From positions 2,170,001 to 2,234,000 of the forward strand of contig JARKIF010000005.1 of NCBI GenBank assembly GCA_029378245.1: a stretch of DNA of 64,000 nt, in the 5' to 3' direction. Below, in pieces: positions 30,939 to 41,928 of the stretch (position 1 is its first letter; each line of letters opens with the position of its first letter). The notes under the pieces are model-generated. The model saw nothing but the letters and a program-made list of their open reading frames with translations. It was not told the origin of the DNA and made no database searches. The translations under genes and the position numbers were made by a program. This stretch comes from Roridomyces roridus. Taxonomy: Eukaryota > Basidiomycota > Agaricomycetes > Agaricales > Mycenaceae.

Positions 30939-31599
30939 TGGGCTTCCAGCCTGACGTCGCTAGTAGGTTGGAGGGACACCAGAGGAAGAGACCGGGCGCG
31001 ATGAGGTGGAGAGAGAAAGTTGTCAATGCCAAATCGGGAAGATTGCCCTTGACCGAAACCACCGTTGTGGTCGCGACGCGTCCTCATTTCAATATACACG
31101 TTGAATCCGACGCGACCGAGCTACTCGCCTCACTAAACGACTACTACTACTCAAGGTCAACCTTCAGCTCTTCATACCCCATAATTATTGCAATTCTCGG
31201 CGCTCCTGCACCCACCTCGTTGCGAATGGGCACTCGATTCATTCACTCATGCAGCAAAACCAACTATCACTCGCGGTCGGTGCAATGGCATCGCCACTGG
31301 TACTACGCGAAGTCCAGGAAGAAGAACTACACTCCGTTTCCGTGCGCCTGGCCTCAAAGAATGAGGTACAGGTTCCCCGTCCGGCTTCCTACTCCTGCTG
31401 CATCCATCCCACTTCTCGCCCGTGTGGTCCCTTGCGCCCTGACCTGGGGGACGGAGTGCCTGCCTGAGAGAACGAGTGGAAGCAAAGTATTACGCGCCGC
31501 CCCAACACTGTACCTCTGGCTCCCGTCGCGCTGTACGGAGATACATTGAATATTACTTTTTGAACTTGAGCATGGCGGGGACGAAGGAGAGAGCCACCC
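30939..31599. other. Upstream region of MSP1, no confident gene
   Basis: Mixed sequence with a plus-strand ORF (about 30797-31549) that overlaps MSP1 antisense and has no recognisable domain. I see no gene. Confidence 0.4.
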
Positions 31600-32060
31600 G
31601 CAACGCCGGAGATATCACAAATCGCAAGCTCAAATTGGAAATGGACGAACGCATCGATTTGTGCTCTCATACCAATGCCTGGCCCACAAGGAGGGGTACT
31701 ACTCGAAGATCTTTCAGACCCTTATGCGCTCCTCTGTGGAGGAGCGGTTCCTGTCGTGGGCCGACTGTGATCCCCTCTTTGGAGGCGGTGATCAGTTCGA
31801 TTCACGCTGGAGCAGTGCCTACTCTGTATTTCCCCTCGTCGGGTGAGGGTGTATTATCGGGCTAGCCACGTTCCTCCCTGCCTAGCTCCTATTCCCCCTC
31901 GTCGGGTGAGGGTGTGTTATGGGGCTAGCCAGGTAGTAGGAACCAACCGGAGATGCGGACGGCTGCCACGAGAGTGGAACAGCGACTAGTTGCCCCACTG
32001 GCTGATGCGGACGGCTACCACCAAGGTGGAATAGCGACAGTTGCCTTCCTTTTGTTTCGA
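31600..32060 (+). repeat. Dispersed repeat, copy 2, with internal duplications
   Basis: Starts with gccggagatatcacaaatcg caagctcaaa and ends near ggacggctaccaccaaggtggaatagcgac. Both ends occur, inverted, at 46480-46685. Inside, a block containing cccctcgtcgggtgagggtgt is present twice (about 31838 and 31898), as is gatgcggacggct (about 31953 and 32005). The middle part (about 31690-31830) is absent from the other copy. No ORF of note. Family and transposition mechanism unknown. Confidence 0.65.
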
Positions 32061-32217
32061 CACTTGAGAAAATCTCAAAGCAGTCTTTTTTATTCATTTT
32101 GCCTCCGAGCTTGCGCTGGAATGGAAAGGTGCAGTGAATGACCATATTCGGCTCGTCAAAATCGTGCATAAGGATGATCTGGCACAAACAGGACAGCACT
32201 ACCGTGCCGAAGAATAA

Positions 32218-33661
32218 TCAACGAAAACCGGCGGCTCTACGGATAGAGTCGACCAGGATGTTATTCGAGTCACCACCCGCCTAGCACAGGAATCAGTATC
32301 CACGTTAGCATCCAAGAGTGGCAGGACATACCTCCCACACCGCGAAACCCGCGAGACCCTGAGACCTGATGAACTTGCCCTTTGCTTTAAAGGACCTGGC
32401 GTTGTCGAAGGAAATCATCACCTCAGTGGTCGTGTTGTAGACGTACGGCTGGAAACGCGATCAGCCTCATTGGCGGTCTTGGGCTGATACTCACCGTCTC
32501 GGTGCAAGTGTCGTACAAATAAGGAACGCCGTGATTCACCAAACCATCGGCATTCAAGTATCCCTGCTCGATGAGGCCCCAGAACTGAATGACACCGCCC
32601 TGTGCTTCAAGGTTGCCGCACTCGTCGACGGCGGGCGGGTCATCCCAGGAATCACCGGCCGGTGCGGCAGTGGCATTGAAGGCAGCGTACAAAGCGAGCT
32701 CCGTCTTTGAGCCGTTTGTGAATGCCTCTGTGGTGTTCACAGCGAAGGAGTGGCCGTAGGCGGGGACTCCGAGGACGATTTGGTTCAAGGGCATGCCCGC
32801 TGCGTGCCAGGCGTCGACTGCCGAGGTGGCCGAGCCTGCCTGGAAGGCCGCCGGCGCGCAAGCGTCCTTGAGAGGCCCGTTTGGACCCACTGCTGGTGAC
32901 CAGGCGCCATTCACATCGTACACCATCGCGGCGATATGATCCAGGACTTTGGCAAATCCAGAGACGTCCGTCGAAGGCTTACCATCCGCGTCGATAAAGG
33001 GTGTGATGGCGGTGGCGGCAGATAAGATAAGCTTCGCCCCCACGGGATCTTGGCGGAGCTCTTGAAGGAAGGAGAGGAAATTGGCAGTGTCGTTGGGGCT
33101 ATTGGTATTGCAACCAATTCCGGAAGCAGAAGGATATTCCCAATCAAAGTTCAGACCATCCAAGTTATATTGCGTAGCAAACGAGACGAGGGTGTTGACG
33201 AAAGCTGTCCTAAAGAGCTGTGAGAAGTCGGTCGTCGACCAGTCAGTGGAGACTCACCTGTTCGCCGCAGTTGCAACATTGGAGGACCAATATAGACTGC
33301 CCGTCCATCCCCCAACGGCGACCATAGCCTTGACTCCGTGTGAGTGGGCAGCAGAGACAAATTGTGGCAACAATTCAGGTTCTGAAGCATTCAAGGTCAC
33401 CAAGCGGACATCGGGGGTAGTCACCCTGGAGCAACGCGTCAACGAGACAACGGGACTTGACGCATGAACTCACGCGAAAGAATAAGCCAGATGCGTGTAG
33501 CGGTCCCAAGGAATTTGGGATATGCCGAAAGCTGGGTCAACGTTTGCACCGTGGAAGCCAGCGTACCACCCCATAGCTATGCTGGGGGCGGCATGGTTCG
33601 CAGCGAGTGCGGCGCCATGTAAGAAAGTGATAACAAAAGATAAGGGAAGAAGAGTAAACAT
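32218..33661 (-). CDS. Secreted GH18 chitinase
   Basis: Exons 33661-33474, 33425-33258, 33209-32495, 32448-32332 and 32280-32218 join to 416 aa. A signal peptide of about 20 residues (LPLSFVITFLHGAALA) precedes the glycoside hydrolase family 18 barrel. Landmarks are MGWYAGFHG, YTHLAYSFA, KAMVAVGGWTGS, DGLNFDWEYPS, AAMVYDVNG, VLGVPAYGHSF and GLAGFAVWEAGGD. The catalytic motif is normally DxxDxDxE; here it is D-G-L-N-F-D-W-E, so the second Asp is Asn while the proton-donor Glu is present. Several glycosylation sequons (NTT, NGS, NAT). Probable role in cell-wall chitin remodelling or chitin digestion outside the cell. Confidence 0.9.
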
Positions 33662-33978
33662 AGGTGCAGTCTGGTGGAAACTCGTCGCGTTTTTATAGCA
33701 TAGCGCGGCAGAACGCCGCTGAGATCTCGACGCCCAAGTTTGATATTAGCCGGGAACCCCAGAGAGCTTCGTGCGGATCTGCAACGCAACCATCCCGTTT
33801 CAGTTTATTTTGGAAAGTTCTAGTTGCCGCCTGTTGCCGCCCGAGGACGGTCGTCGGACTGCGAGAAATTGGGTGGATGATGATGGCGAGTTGTGGAGGT
33901 CTCGGGCATCGCACCGGATCATTTCCAAATCATTTCTGTTTCAGGACGCCGCAAAGACACCGAGAACAAGGTACGTAA

Positions 33979-36951
33979 TCAAACAGAATCTTCCTTCGCC
34001 ATTGGGACCGCATGGATACCACCAGCCTCTTCGACCACTGCGACCCTGTCTTTGCGTAGACTGGCCTGAACTGGGTGTGGGTCCTCGAAAATCTCGTTCA
34101 ATTCCTAGGTTTTTCACCGGTCAACGAAGAATTGAGCGAGGAAGGAAAGGAACACACCTCGAGTGTACGGCCGCGCGTCTCGACAACGCAAAACCAGATA
34201 ACCACACATTCAAAAAGATCCCAAGCAACGTAGACAACTGGGAACGGTGAAAATGAGACGGCAAGCCAAACTCAGAAATCACCCACTGTAATACCTTGAA
34301 CCGCGTCAATCACATACGGACCAATTAAACACCAGCACTCACTTCCAGCCGATACGTTGCAAAGCGATCGGTCCCGCATATGCATTTACAAAAGATGCAC
34401 AGCTGACGCCCAACGCATACCTAAACGGAACATGAAGATTCATCGGGTTTCTCGGGCTCTTTGACTTACATAGCCATGCCTTTTGCCCTGCATTTTCGAA
34501 TCCAGTCAGCTAGCGAACGGGAACCGTTTTGGAACCGCCACCTTGTGTTATAGTCCAAAACTTCCGCCGGATACAGGGCCTGAAGCGGGGTGTAGGCGAG
34601 ACTGCAAAGAGGTCAGCTCCTTTCTCTGGTGGTACATACCAGGAAAACGGACCTATAGACAAAACCAAACAGGACTGGGAAAATGAACCAGAGTGCAAAT
34701 GCTGTGAGGAACACATACAAATGAAGGCAATGGCGGAATTGGCGCCTGCTGGATTACTTCCCGACTTGCCCCATTTCGCGGTGCATCCTGACTTGGGGTA
34801 AGGATTGACTTGGATCAAGAATTTCGGCAGGACGGACCCGTTACGACTGCGAGCATGCCGGCACTGCCGAGGGTACCCCAGAACCACATTTCTAAGGAAT
34901 ACTTGGGATAAAGATCATCGAATTCACGAAAGAGACTCACTGCGTCGTCCCACTAAGGCAAACTCAAGATTAGTACTCGATCGTAGCAATGGGCAATCCA
35001 CGGACCTTTATCGGTGAGGGAAGTTCCGATGAGCTGCGCCGAACTATCAGCATCGCAGTGTGGCAATAGGCAGCTTACTCACCGCACCAGCAGCAGAAAC
35101 GAGCGTGTTCACAAAGTTCAGAACGAGCCGCGCGTGCTGTGACCTATCATGCTGGTCAGGCTGACAGGGTTATCCAAGAGTTTGTCCGCCACTGACTGGA
35201 CACCGGCATTCTGAGAGAATGTGAGACGACGCTTTTGACAATGTGGCGACTCACCCCGAACAAGATGGTCAGATAATACCCGAGACCGTTGCCCGACCAT
35301 TGCCCGAAGAATGCCATGAGGAGCATCAAGAACGTCCTATAGCGGGCATTGGGAGTCTTCACGAGGCCGCTGTAGTCCCACCTATTATCCACTTTAGCAC
35401 CCAAACTTGCATAAACGCAAGGTGGAGGTTTACCAGCGCTTGTCTGACGCATCCAATTTGATGGATTCTTCGAATTCCGCCCATTCCAGTTGCACGAGAG
35501 GAGAGTTAGGGTCGTCGTTACCTGCACAATGATAAACGTCGGCGGCCGTGAAGATAAAGGGACTGACCGTGATATCTGGCTAGAATGTGCAGCGCTTCTT
35601 CCTTACGCCCAACGGAAAGGAGCCATCGGGGAGACTATTATCTGGTGAGTAACTCATCGGAAGATAGAGGATGATATGCACCTCGGGGAGCAGCAAGGAG
35701 AAGATGAGGAGGATGCCGGCGCCCACAAGCTGGATCGCAAGAGGTGCCCGCCAGGACCGTGTGCTTTGGATGGAACCGGTCCCGATCGCAATACCCGTAC
35801 ACAAACTAGAGAGGGATTAGTCCGGCAGGAAGCTGTTGATTGCTGGTACTGACATGGACCCGGCATAATAGAAAGTATTGAACAAGCCGGTAAGCCGACC
35901 ACGCCACTTCCCAATGATTCAGCATGGTCCCTACTATGAGCGAAGGAGTAACACACCTGCGGCGGCGCCATCTCGACTACGTAGCTGGGGCATGCGGTTT
36001 GTACGATGCCCACGCCCAATCCTAAGGCAAGGTGAGAATCCTATCTGCTTCCAAGGCCTTAAGTAACGAACCGAGTACAAAGCGACCACCCAGGAGGGCG
36101 CTGTCGGGAGGTCAGCGTTGATTACTAACTCAATATCTCGAGAATTTCACCTGATGTTTTTCGCAGTTGTAACCGATAACGAGCCTGGACTCGATGAGAA
36201 GACATTCGCAGAGAAGTAATGCAAGTACCGATCACAATGATCAAACTTCCGAGAAACTGAGCACACATTAGCGAACGATGGTATGCGCAGGAATCGACTG
36301 TACCATGCCACCCCTCCGACCAAAACGGTCAGCAACAGGGCCCGCAACTGGGACAGAAACGATGCTGCCAATCGAGTACTAGCCATCAACATGAAGATCG
36401 TTTCTTTTCGCGGTCCGAATCAATTACGCACGATTCCGCTGAAGAAGCAGTTCAATGAAAAGTTCCTTCTCGGATTCGGCGTACTTACAAGATGATCGCA
36501 GTTGTAGATCCCACACCACCACCGGAATCCGTCCCCTGCAGAGAAAAGTCAGGAAGAGTTCCAATATTCGCACTTGTCGACATACCGAAATGTGGAAGTA
36601 GGCCAAGTACTGACTAACCCGACAAATCGATATCCTGCATAACAACAGAGAAACTTGCTCACTCCATTCCATTCACAGCCGACATGACTAAACTTTAGCT
36701 TTAGACATCAAGAATGTAAGAATCGTCTGGGGCTCACCCGATCCGTCGAACCCGTTCGCCATACTGCCCATAAAAGCGACCAGCAGTATAAGGTAGAGCT
36801 GGATGGACCGAGTACTGAACGGGCTGAGATGCGGCCCTGTCGCCAACGCCAAAGCAAGCTTGGTATTAGCAGCCTCGACAATCCTTGCATTTTCTGGGAT
36901 AATCTGCTGCTTTTCATCCGCAGCGTTAGCATCTTCAATCTTGGACGACAT
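33979..36951 (-). CDS. MFS sugar transporter (lactose-permease/hexose type), about 28 exons
   Basis: By hand I can join 28 exons from ATG 36951 to TGA 33979, giving roughly 545 aa with no frame break. The joined protein is a complete sugar porter with 12 predicted membrane spans. Its motifs are LVAFMGSMANGFDGS, AGPVADRFGRRGG, GGRFVLGLGVGI, PSYVVEMAPPQWRGR, PESPRWLLSVGRKEEAL, TDKVGRRK, YTPLQALYPAEV, RAKGMAMYALG and FCVVETRGRTLEE. The two GRR loops and PESPRWL are family hallmarks. It would import a hexose or disaccharide by proton symport; the substrate is not readable. Exons are tiny for a 1.6-kb message: 7 nt (36432-36438), 8 nt (34287-34294), 12 nt (34941-34952), and several of 18-30 nt. 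Introns are about 44-56 nt. A gene finder will probably miss this gene or break it. Confidence 0.85.
34287..34294 (-). other. 8-nt microexon of the sugar transporter
   Basis: Minus strand TTCAAG|GTATTACA|GTGGGT. Joins ...GGCTGGAA to TTGTCTACG, giving G-W-K-Y-Y-I-V-Y in frame, as expected for this family. Confidence 0.75.
34941..34952 (-). other. 12-nt microexon of the sugar transporter
   Basis: Minus strand CCTTAG|TGGGACGACGCA|GTGAGT. It supplies V-G-R-R of the conserved TDKVGRRK loop, split across three exons. Confidence 0.75.
36432..36438 (-). other. 7-nt microexon of the sugar transporter
   Basis: Minus strand CTTCAG|CGGAATC|GTGCGT. Preceding exon ends ...ATCATCTT and the next starts TACTCG, giving I-I-F-G-I-Y-S-I in frame. 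Without it the upstream and downstream frames do not match. Confidence 0.75.
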
Positions 36952-39300
36952 GGCGCGGTGTCGAAAGATACCGGGGGCGCGCGGTATAAGTAAGCGCTCG
37001 AGGCCGCGGAGAGACGTCGGAAGAGCTCCCTGGCCATATGACCTCGCTGAACTTCTATCTGTTGGCGTTATCCAATTCATGGCCCATCACGGGCGAAGTT
37101 TACACAGGTCAAAGACGGATGTAGGTGGGCCTGGACGAAAGAACAAGCCTCCGATTCACACGCAAGTCGGGCGGTCCGGGCGCTGCAACGAAAAATGCCA
37201 ATGAGGGTATGACCGAGAAATTACCACGAAGAGATTTACGAGAGAATTGACAAGAATCTGGACAGTTTGGAGTCAGGAGGGCGGGACGAAAAAGATAGCA
37301 TAGAATAAGCTCGGGCCGCCATATTGAGTCCGAATCGACTTGCGTAGCACAGGACGCCAAGGCAAGCGGGAATGGATGCAAACATGTAAAAAGCACAGTT
37401 GCAAGAGGGCACTAGCTCAACAATGGACAAAGAGCCAAGAGAAAGTCGAGATGGGTATACTCTGTATGCATCTCTTCAAACTCTGGGGAGAGCGAGAGGC
37501 AAGTGGCGAAGCATGATTCGAGGCACGAAAGAGAAATCCATGCATCTCAGTTGGGTAAAATTGTGCGCCCGGGCTCTCGAAGGTTGGTTAGAATTTTTCA
37601 AGGAATTCCCTGCAGTCTTCATGGCGATAGCAGACGAATTGCAAAGCGCAAGAAGGTTCCCAAAAGAGAAGAGCCGCACCGTTCAAAAGAGACCTGTAGA
37701 GCGTCTAAGTATCTCATGGTTGAACTCTTTCCGTAAGGCGAACTTCGAGGGCCAGGGCACAGGGCGGATGGGATCGAACAATCGCGGTTTGACTTGCTTT
37801 TATTCCTTTTGTTTCCTGCTCCGGGACATTGCAAGTGATCCTGAACCGTTCTTTTGAAGAGATTGAGCGGTACGAAGATGGCAGTTCGGGATGAAACTTG
37901 AAAGAGGATGAAAGGCAACGGTCACGTTTGATGGGAGAACAAAGAACGTCACACAACGCGTTACATATAAAAGCCATTGTGGGAGATTACGCTGGACCCA
38001 CATTCTTTCTACTTGACCACCATCTTCTCCTCCTGACTTCCCCTCCTCGTCTCTTCCTTCTCGTCCCTTGCCACAACACACTACCTCGCCCAAGGCCTGC
38101 AACACATCGCCCAAGACCCTCAAGCTCGGCACTCGCGACGCCACCGACGCGCCACACACGAGGTGGGTTAGCTTTCAGTTTTCTTTGGGCTGCGAGAGAG
38201 CTTCGGGGACGTCTTATGAGGCCTTTCTATGACGGGTTGGCAATGGGATAGCTCGGTAGGGAATACCGAGGTGGGTGCCTGTGAAGAAGTGGGTCCACAC
38301 CTGCCCTACCAGCGTGGAGCCTCTGCCCTCTGGGTAATGCGATGTCAGCACGTTTCCCTCTTGCCTTCCCTGATGGATATGTGGTCGCCATTGCAAAAGC
38401 GCCTAACCTCGACTCTTCGTCGAGGGGGCATCCACACGTGCGGTGTCGTGAGCGGTGTTCTCATTGTAGCACTGCGCGTGTTTGATAACGTGGGGGCAAA
38501 GAAAGGGGCGGCATCTGGTGTTGTCGGGCATGCGGGTGTGTGATGGGCGTGTAGTGGCTCCAGCTGCTCTGCGTTTCAGCCGCCTCTGGCCAAGCGGGGT
38601 GCCCGGCTCTCACTGTTGTTCCGATGCTTGAAAGAAGCAAGCGTAGCTCAACTTCGTGGAATGGTGGGCAAGTACGAGGTGCCCATCGGGGGATACAAGG
38701 GTTGCTCGCACGCAAGGCATTGGAAGCCCTCTGCTGAACGTGTGAAAACCCGCGTTATCATATCGAGCTCTCTCCGCGCTAACCCACTCAGCGATAGTAG
38801 TGCTTTTTTGCATTCCTTGCTGAGCCCATTTTTTCAGGTATCGACGTCGATTGGCCGCCCAGGAGAAGTAGATAAGTAGTCTGTACTTAATTAATTCATG
38901 TTTTGGAGGTGAAACGAATCGATTGCGCACTACATCCCCCATGACAAGTTGCAGCGGGAAACAGAGAGACCTCTCGGAGTTTACAAGAGATGGTGCGCTA
39001 TTCGTCCTTGGCGCGGTGTAGCCGATGTGCAGGGAGGTCACTTGCTAGAAGATTACGGAGAGCTCCAAAAGGAATTCCACAAGATCCAGCGTCGAATAAG
39101 AGTCCATAGGCTGTAGAGCAGGGACTTTGAACCAGAGAGTGGGTATGGGCAACGCCTGCCACAAATCAGTGATCTGATGGCACTTCCCGATTTGGAACTC
39201 CAGCCAAATCAAAGCCTCAACTTTCGGTTGTCAACTATAGAGTCAACGACAACATATGGCGACTGGCTTCAGCGAAACAATTTGTTCAAAATCCCATTTG
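36952..39300. other. Gene-poor region, 2.3 kb
   Basis: Upstream side of the transporter. A plus-strand ORF at 37399-37857 and minus-strand ORFs around 37800-38160 and 38610-39041 have no recognisable domain and mostly overlap each other. The stretch 37970-38250 is pyrimidine-rich, like a promoter or 5' UTR. I support no gene except the fragment noted separately. Confidence 0.4.
38913..39115 (+). other. Coding-like fragment, unrecognised
   Basis: Open frame of about 66 codons ending at TAG with protein-like composition (HYIPHDKLQRETERPLGVYK, AIRPWRGVADVQGG, LLEDYGELQKEFHKIQRR). It lacks an ATG in frame. It could be the last exon of a gene or a remnant. The family is not recognised. Confidence 0.3.
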
Positions 39301-39411
39301 ATTTTAAACTAACGAGAGACTTTTGCTAAAAATGAGCTGTGAGTGATGGATCTCGTACTGAAATGGCAAATAGAGGTGAAAATTTGCAGATGTCTCTCGT
39401 TAGTTTAAAAT
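39301..39411. mobile_element. Small MITE, 111 bp with 20-bp perfect terminal inverted repeats
   Basis: attttaaactaacgagagac at 39301-39320 is exactly inverted at 39392-39411. No coding capacity. No clear target-site duplication, so superfamily unassigned. It lies about 530 bp upstream of the GUP1 start. Confidence 0.7.
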
Positions 39412-39940
39412 GTATTTCATCCTAGTGTTGAATGGGACTCGGGTTTGAGCAGAAAACTGGCCCCAGAGAGCTACAGTCTGCAGCACCTTTCGCTGTGTGA
39501 TGCCAGGTCACATATTGTCACACCACCTTCCTTGCCCTACAGTATAGCATGGGATACGATAAATTTCATTCAAAAAGGTTCACCAATGCCCCAGTACATG
39601 ATATGCATACTCAGATAGCGGTCAAATAGAGGTTTCTGGCTGGTCGAAGAGTCGGCAGCTTTGTATTTGCAAGAACTCTTGCCGTCAAATTTGAATTTTC
39701 TTCTGGAACGGGGTGTAGTAGCAATGGATTCAACTGAATTTGTATTGTTGGAGGCTTCCGAGGCTATTGAAGGGATGTGGAAGGCAAACGAAGGATTTGA
39801 GCCTTGATGTGCTTAGTAAGTTAATGATGGGACTTGGTGTGATTGCCCATACCCACAGAGAGATGGACGGTCTTGACAAGGCGTCAGTGCCGACATCAAA
39901 TTCTCTCAACTACTACTTTCATGTCGATCCCCCGCACCCA
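39412..39940. other. Upstream region of GUP1
   Basis: No gene seen. An ORF starting at 39740 runs into the GUP1 first exon but has no family support before ATG 39941. Confidence 0.4.
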
Positions 39941-41902
39941 ATGAGTTCAGGAGGAGTCTTCCCATTCCAACTCGACCCACCGCCTTCAAAACGCATGCGC
40001 TTGACAGACCTTACCGTGCACATTCCATCCACGTCGCGGAAACCACCCTCTCAAGAGCCTGGTCCGGTCCGATGGAGGACCCTCGAATTTAGATTCTATG
40101 CGGTCTTTATCCCAATAATCGTGTTCATAATGGCTTGGATACCCATTTCCCTGAGTTCCCGTGCGTTCTACACCATTTCCATGGCGTCGTTTGACCGAAC
40201 TCAGCCACGCATCCAAACTATCCAAGATTTCGCGCAAGGCTTTCTCAAGGATGGATGTTCGGTCGGCTAGTGGTGAGCGACGGTCTTGCTTGGTGGTTTT
40301 GACATTGAGAAACTGCAGGATAATAGCGACGCCCAGTACCGTGGATTTAGGGACAACTTCATACCGCTGGCACTGGCTGCCGTAGCCTTTCTCGTCGCAA
40401 AATTCATTCGCACGCGATTGCATGGTGGCTCTGGTGACAAGATGTACCTCCTCCGATTCAATTTCGGCGCCGCCATCGTCATGCTGCTCGCGTTGCATGG
40501 CACGAGTATTCTCAAGATTATACCCATCATCACGGCGAACTACCTGATAGCGAAGAGCTACCGCGGATCCAAGTTCGGGCCAATCTGCACTTGGGTCTAT
40601 AATGTGGCCATGATCTTCATGAACGACTGGTACAGTGGGTACAAGTTTGGGGACATATTTGCGCCACTTGCGTTTCTGGTGTGTTACATTCTCGCGTCTT
40701 TGCGTGCTCTGAGGCTCTCCTAGGATTCCTCTGAGGGAATATATCCCAGGTGGCACGTTACCTTCAATATCACCATGCTGCGACTCTTGTCCTTTAGCAT
40801 GGACTATTATTGGGCATGTAACAACTCGGCCCCCTCGGAGGTTAGTCCCTGTTCATGTCCATTACCAAACTCACCGTCAACTAGAACGTTCCCGAGCTGA
40901 ACGAAAGGCAACGGACAACCTTGGCCCATCCCGAGTCCTTGTACTCGTATGTCAACTATGTGTCCTACGCGCTTTACCCTCCACTCTACCTCGCGGGGCC
41001 GATCATGACTTTCAACGACTACATCTGGCAGGTGAGCCCTTCTCTACTTGCCACGCCCAGACTTGACGTCCTCTCCAGCATCGAAGACCACTCAATATCT
41101 CTCGTTCCACCGTCCTGGGACACTTCGTCCGCTTCGCAATAACGATGCTCACGATGGAATTTATCTTGCACTACATGTACGTGGTTGCGATGAAGGACAC
41201 CAAGGCTTGGATGGGTGATACCGCCGCTCAAATTGCCATGATTGGTTTTTGGAATCTCATCATCGTGTGGCTAAAGGTAATGTCCCGACCTCATTTGCAA
41301 GATGTTGCTGATCGACTGTCAAGCTCATGATCTTTTGGCGATTCTTCCGACTCTGGGCTCTGGCTGCTGGGATAGACGCCCCAGAAAACATGATCCGCTG
41401 CATGGCGAACAATTACTCGACATTCGGGTTCTGGCGAAGCTGGCATCGCAGCTACAATCTGTGGATTACGCGGTACATATACATCCCCGTCGGCGGCTCC
41501 AAAAACGTTATCCTCAACACGCTCATCGTCTTCACCTTTGTGGCGCTGTGGCATGATCTGACCTTCCGTCTCCTCGCCTGGGGTTGGCTCGTCAGCCTAT
41601 TCATCCTCCCCGAATTCGTCGCCCGCTACCTTTTACCGGAATCCAAATTTGGACACCAGCCGTGGTACAGACACGTCTGCGCCCTCGGAGCGGTGTGCAA
41701 TATCCTCATGATGATGGCAGCCAATCTTGTGGGGTTCGTCATCGGGCTGGAGGGGCTGCAGTTTTTCGTGCAGCGATTGTTTGGGACGACTGAAGGAATG
41801 CAATTCCTGGTTCTTGCAACCGGAGTTTTGTTCTGTGCATCACATCTCATGTTCGAGTATAGGGAAGAAGAGAAACGGAACGGCATAATACGAAAATGTT
41901 AG
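39941..41902 (+). CDS. GUP1: GUP1-like MBOAT O-acyltransferase
   Basis: Exons 39941-40160, 40205-40272, 40319-40678, 40724-40840, 40885-41031, 41079-41276 and 41324-41902 join to 562 aa. It is a polytopic membrane protein. Family blocks are SDAQYRGFRDNF, GIYPRWHVTFNITMLRLLSF, YVNYVSYALYPPLYLAGPI, GHFVRFAITMLTMEFILHYM and FWRSWHRSYNLWITRYIYIP. VFTFVALWHDLTFRLLAWGW carries the MBOAT active-site His. In yeast, Gup1 is an ER acyltransferase that puts a long acyl chain back on GPI anchors and was first found in glycerol uptake. Start chosen at the Met of MSSGGVFPFQL. Stop is 26 bp from the stop of the convergent phosphatase gene. Confidence 0.9.
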
Positions 41903-41928
41903 CTAGATCTACATTGGTTTCATTACTG

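Noticed and set aside
31785..31815. Possible tRNA gene (agttcgattcacgc resembles a T-loop)
   Set aside because: No matching acceptor stem, anticodon arm or A-box at the right distance; kept only as a weak SINE hint.
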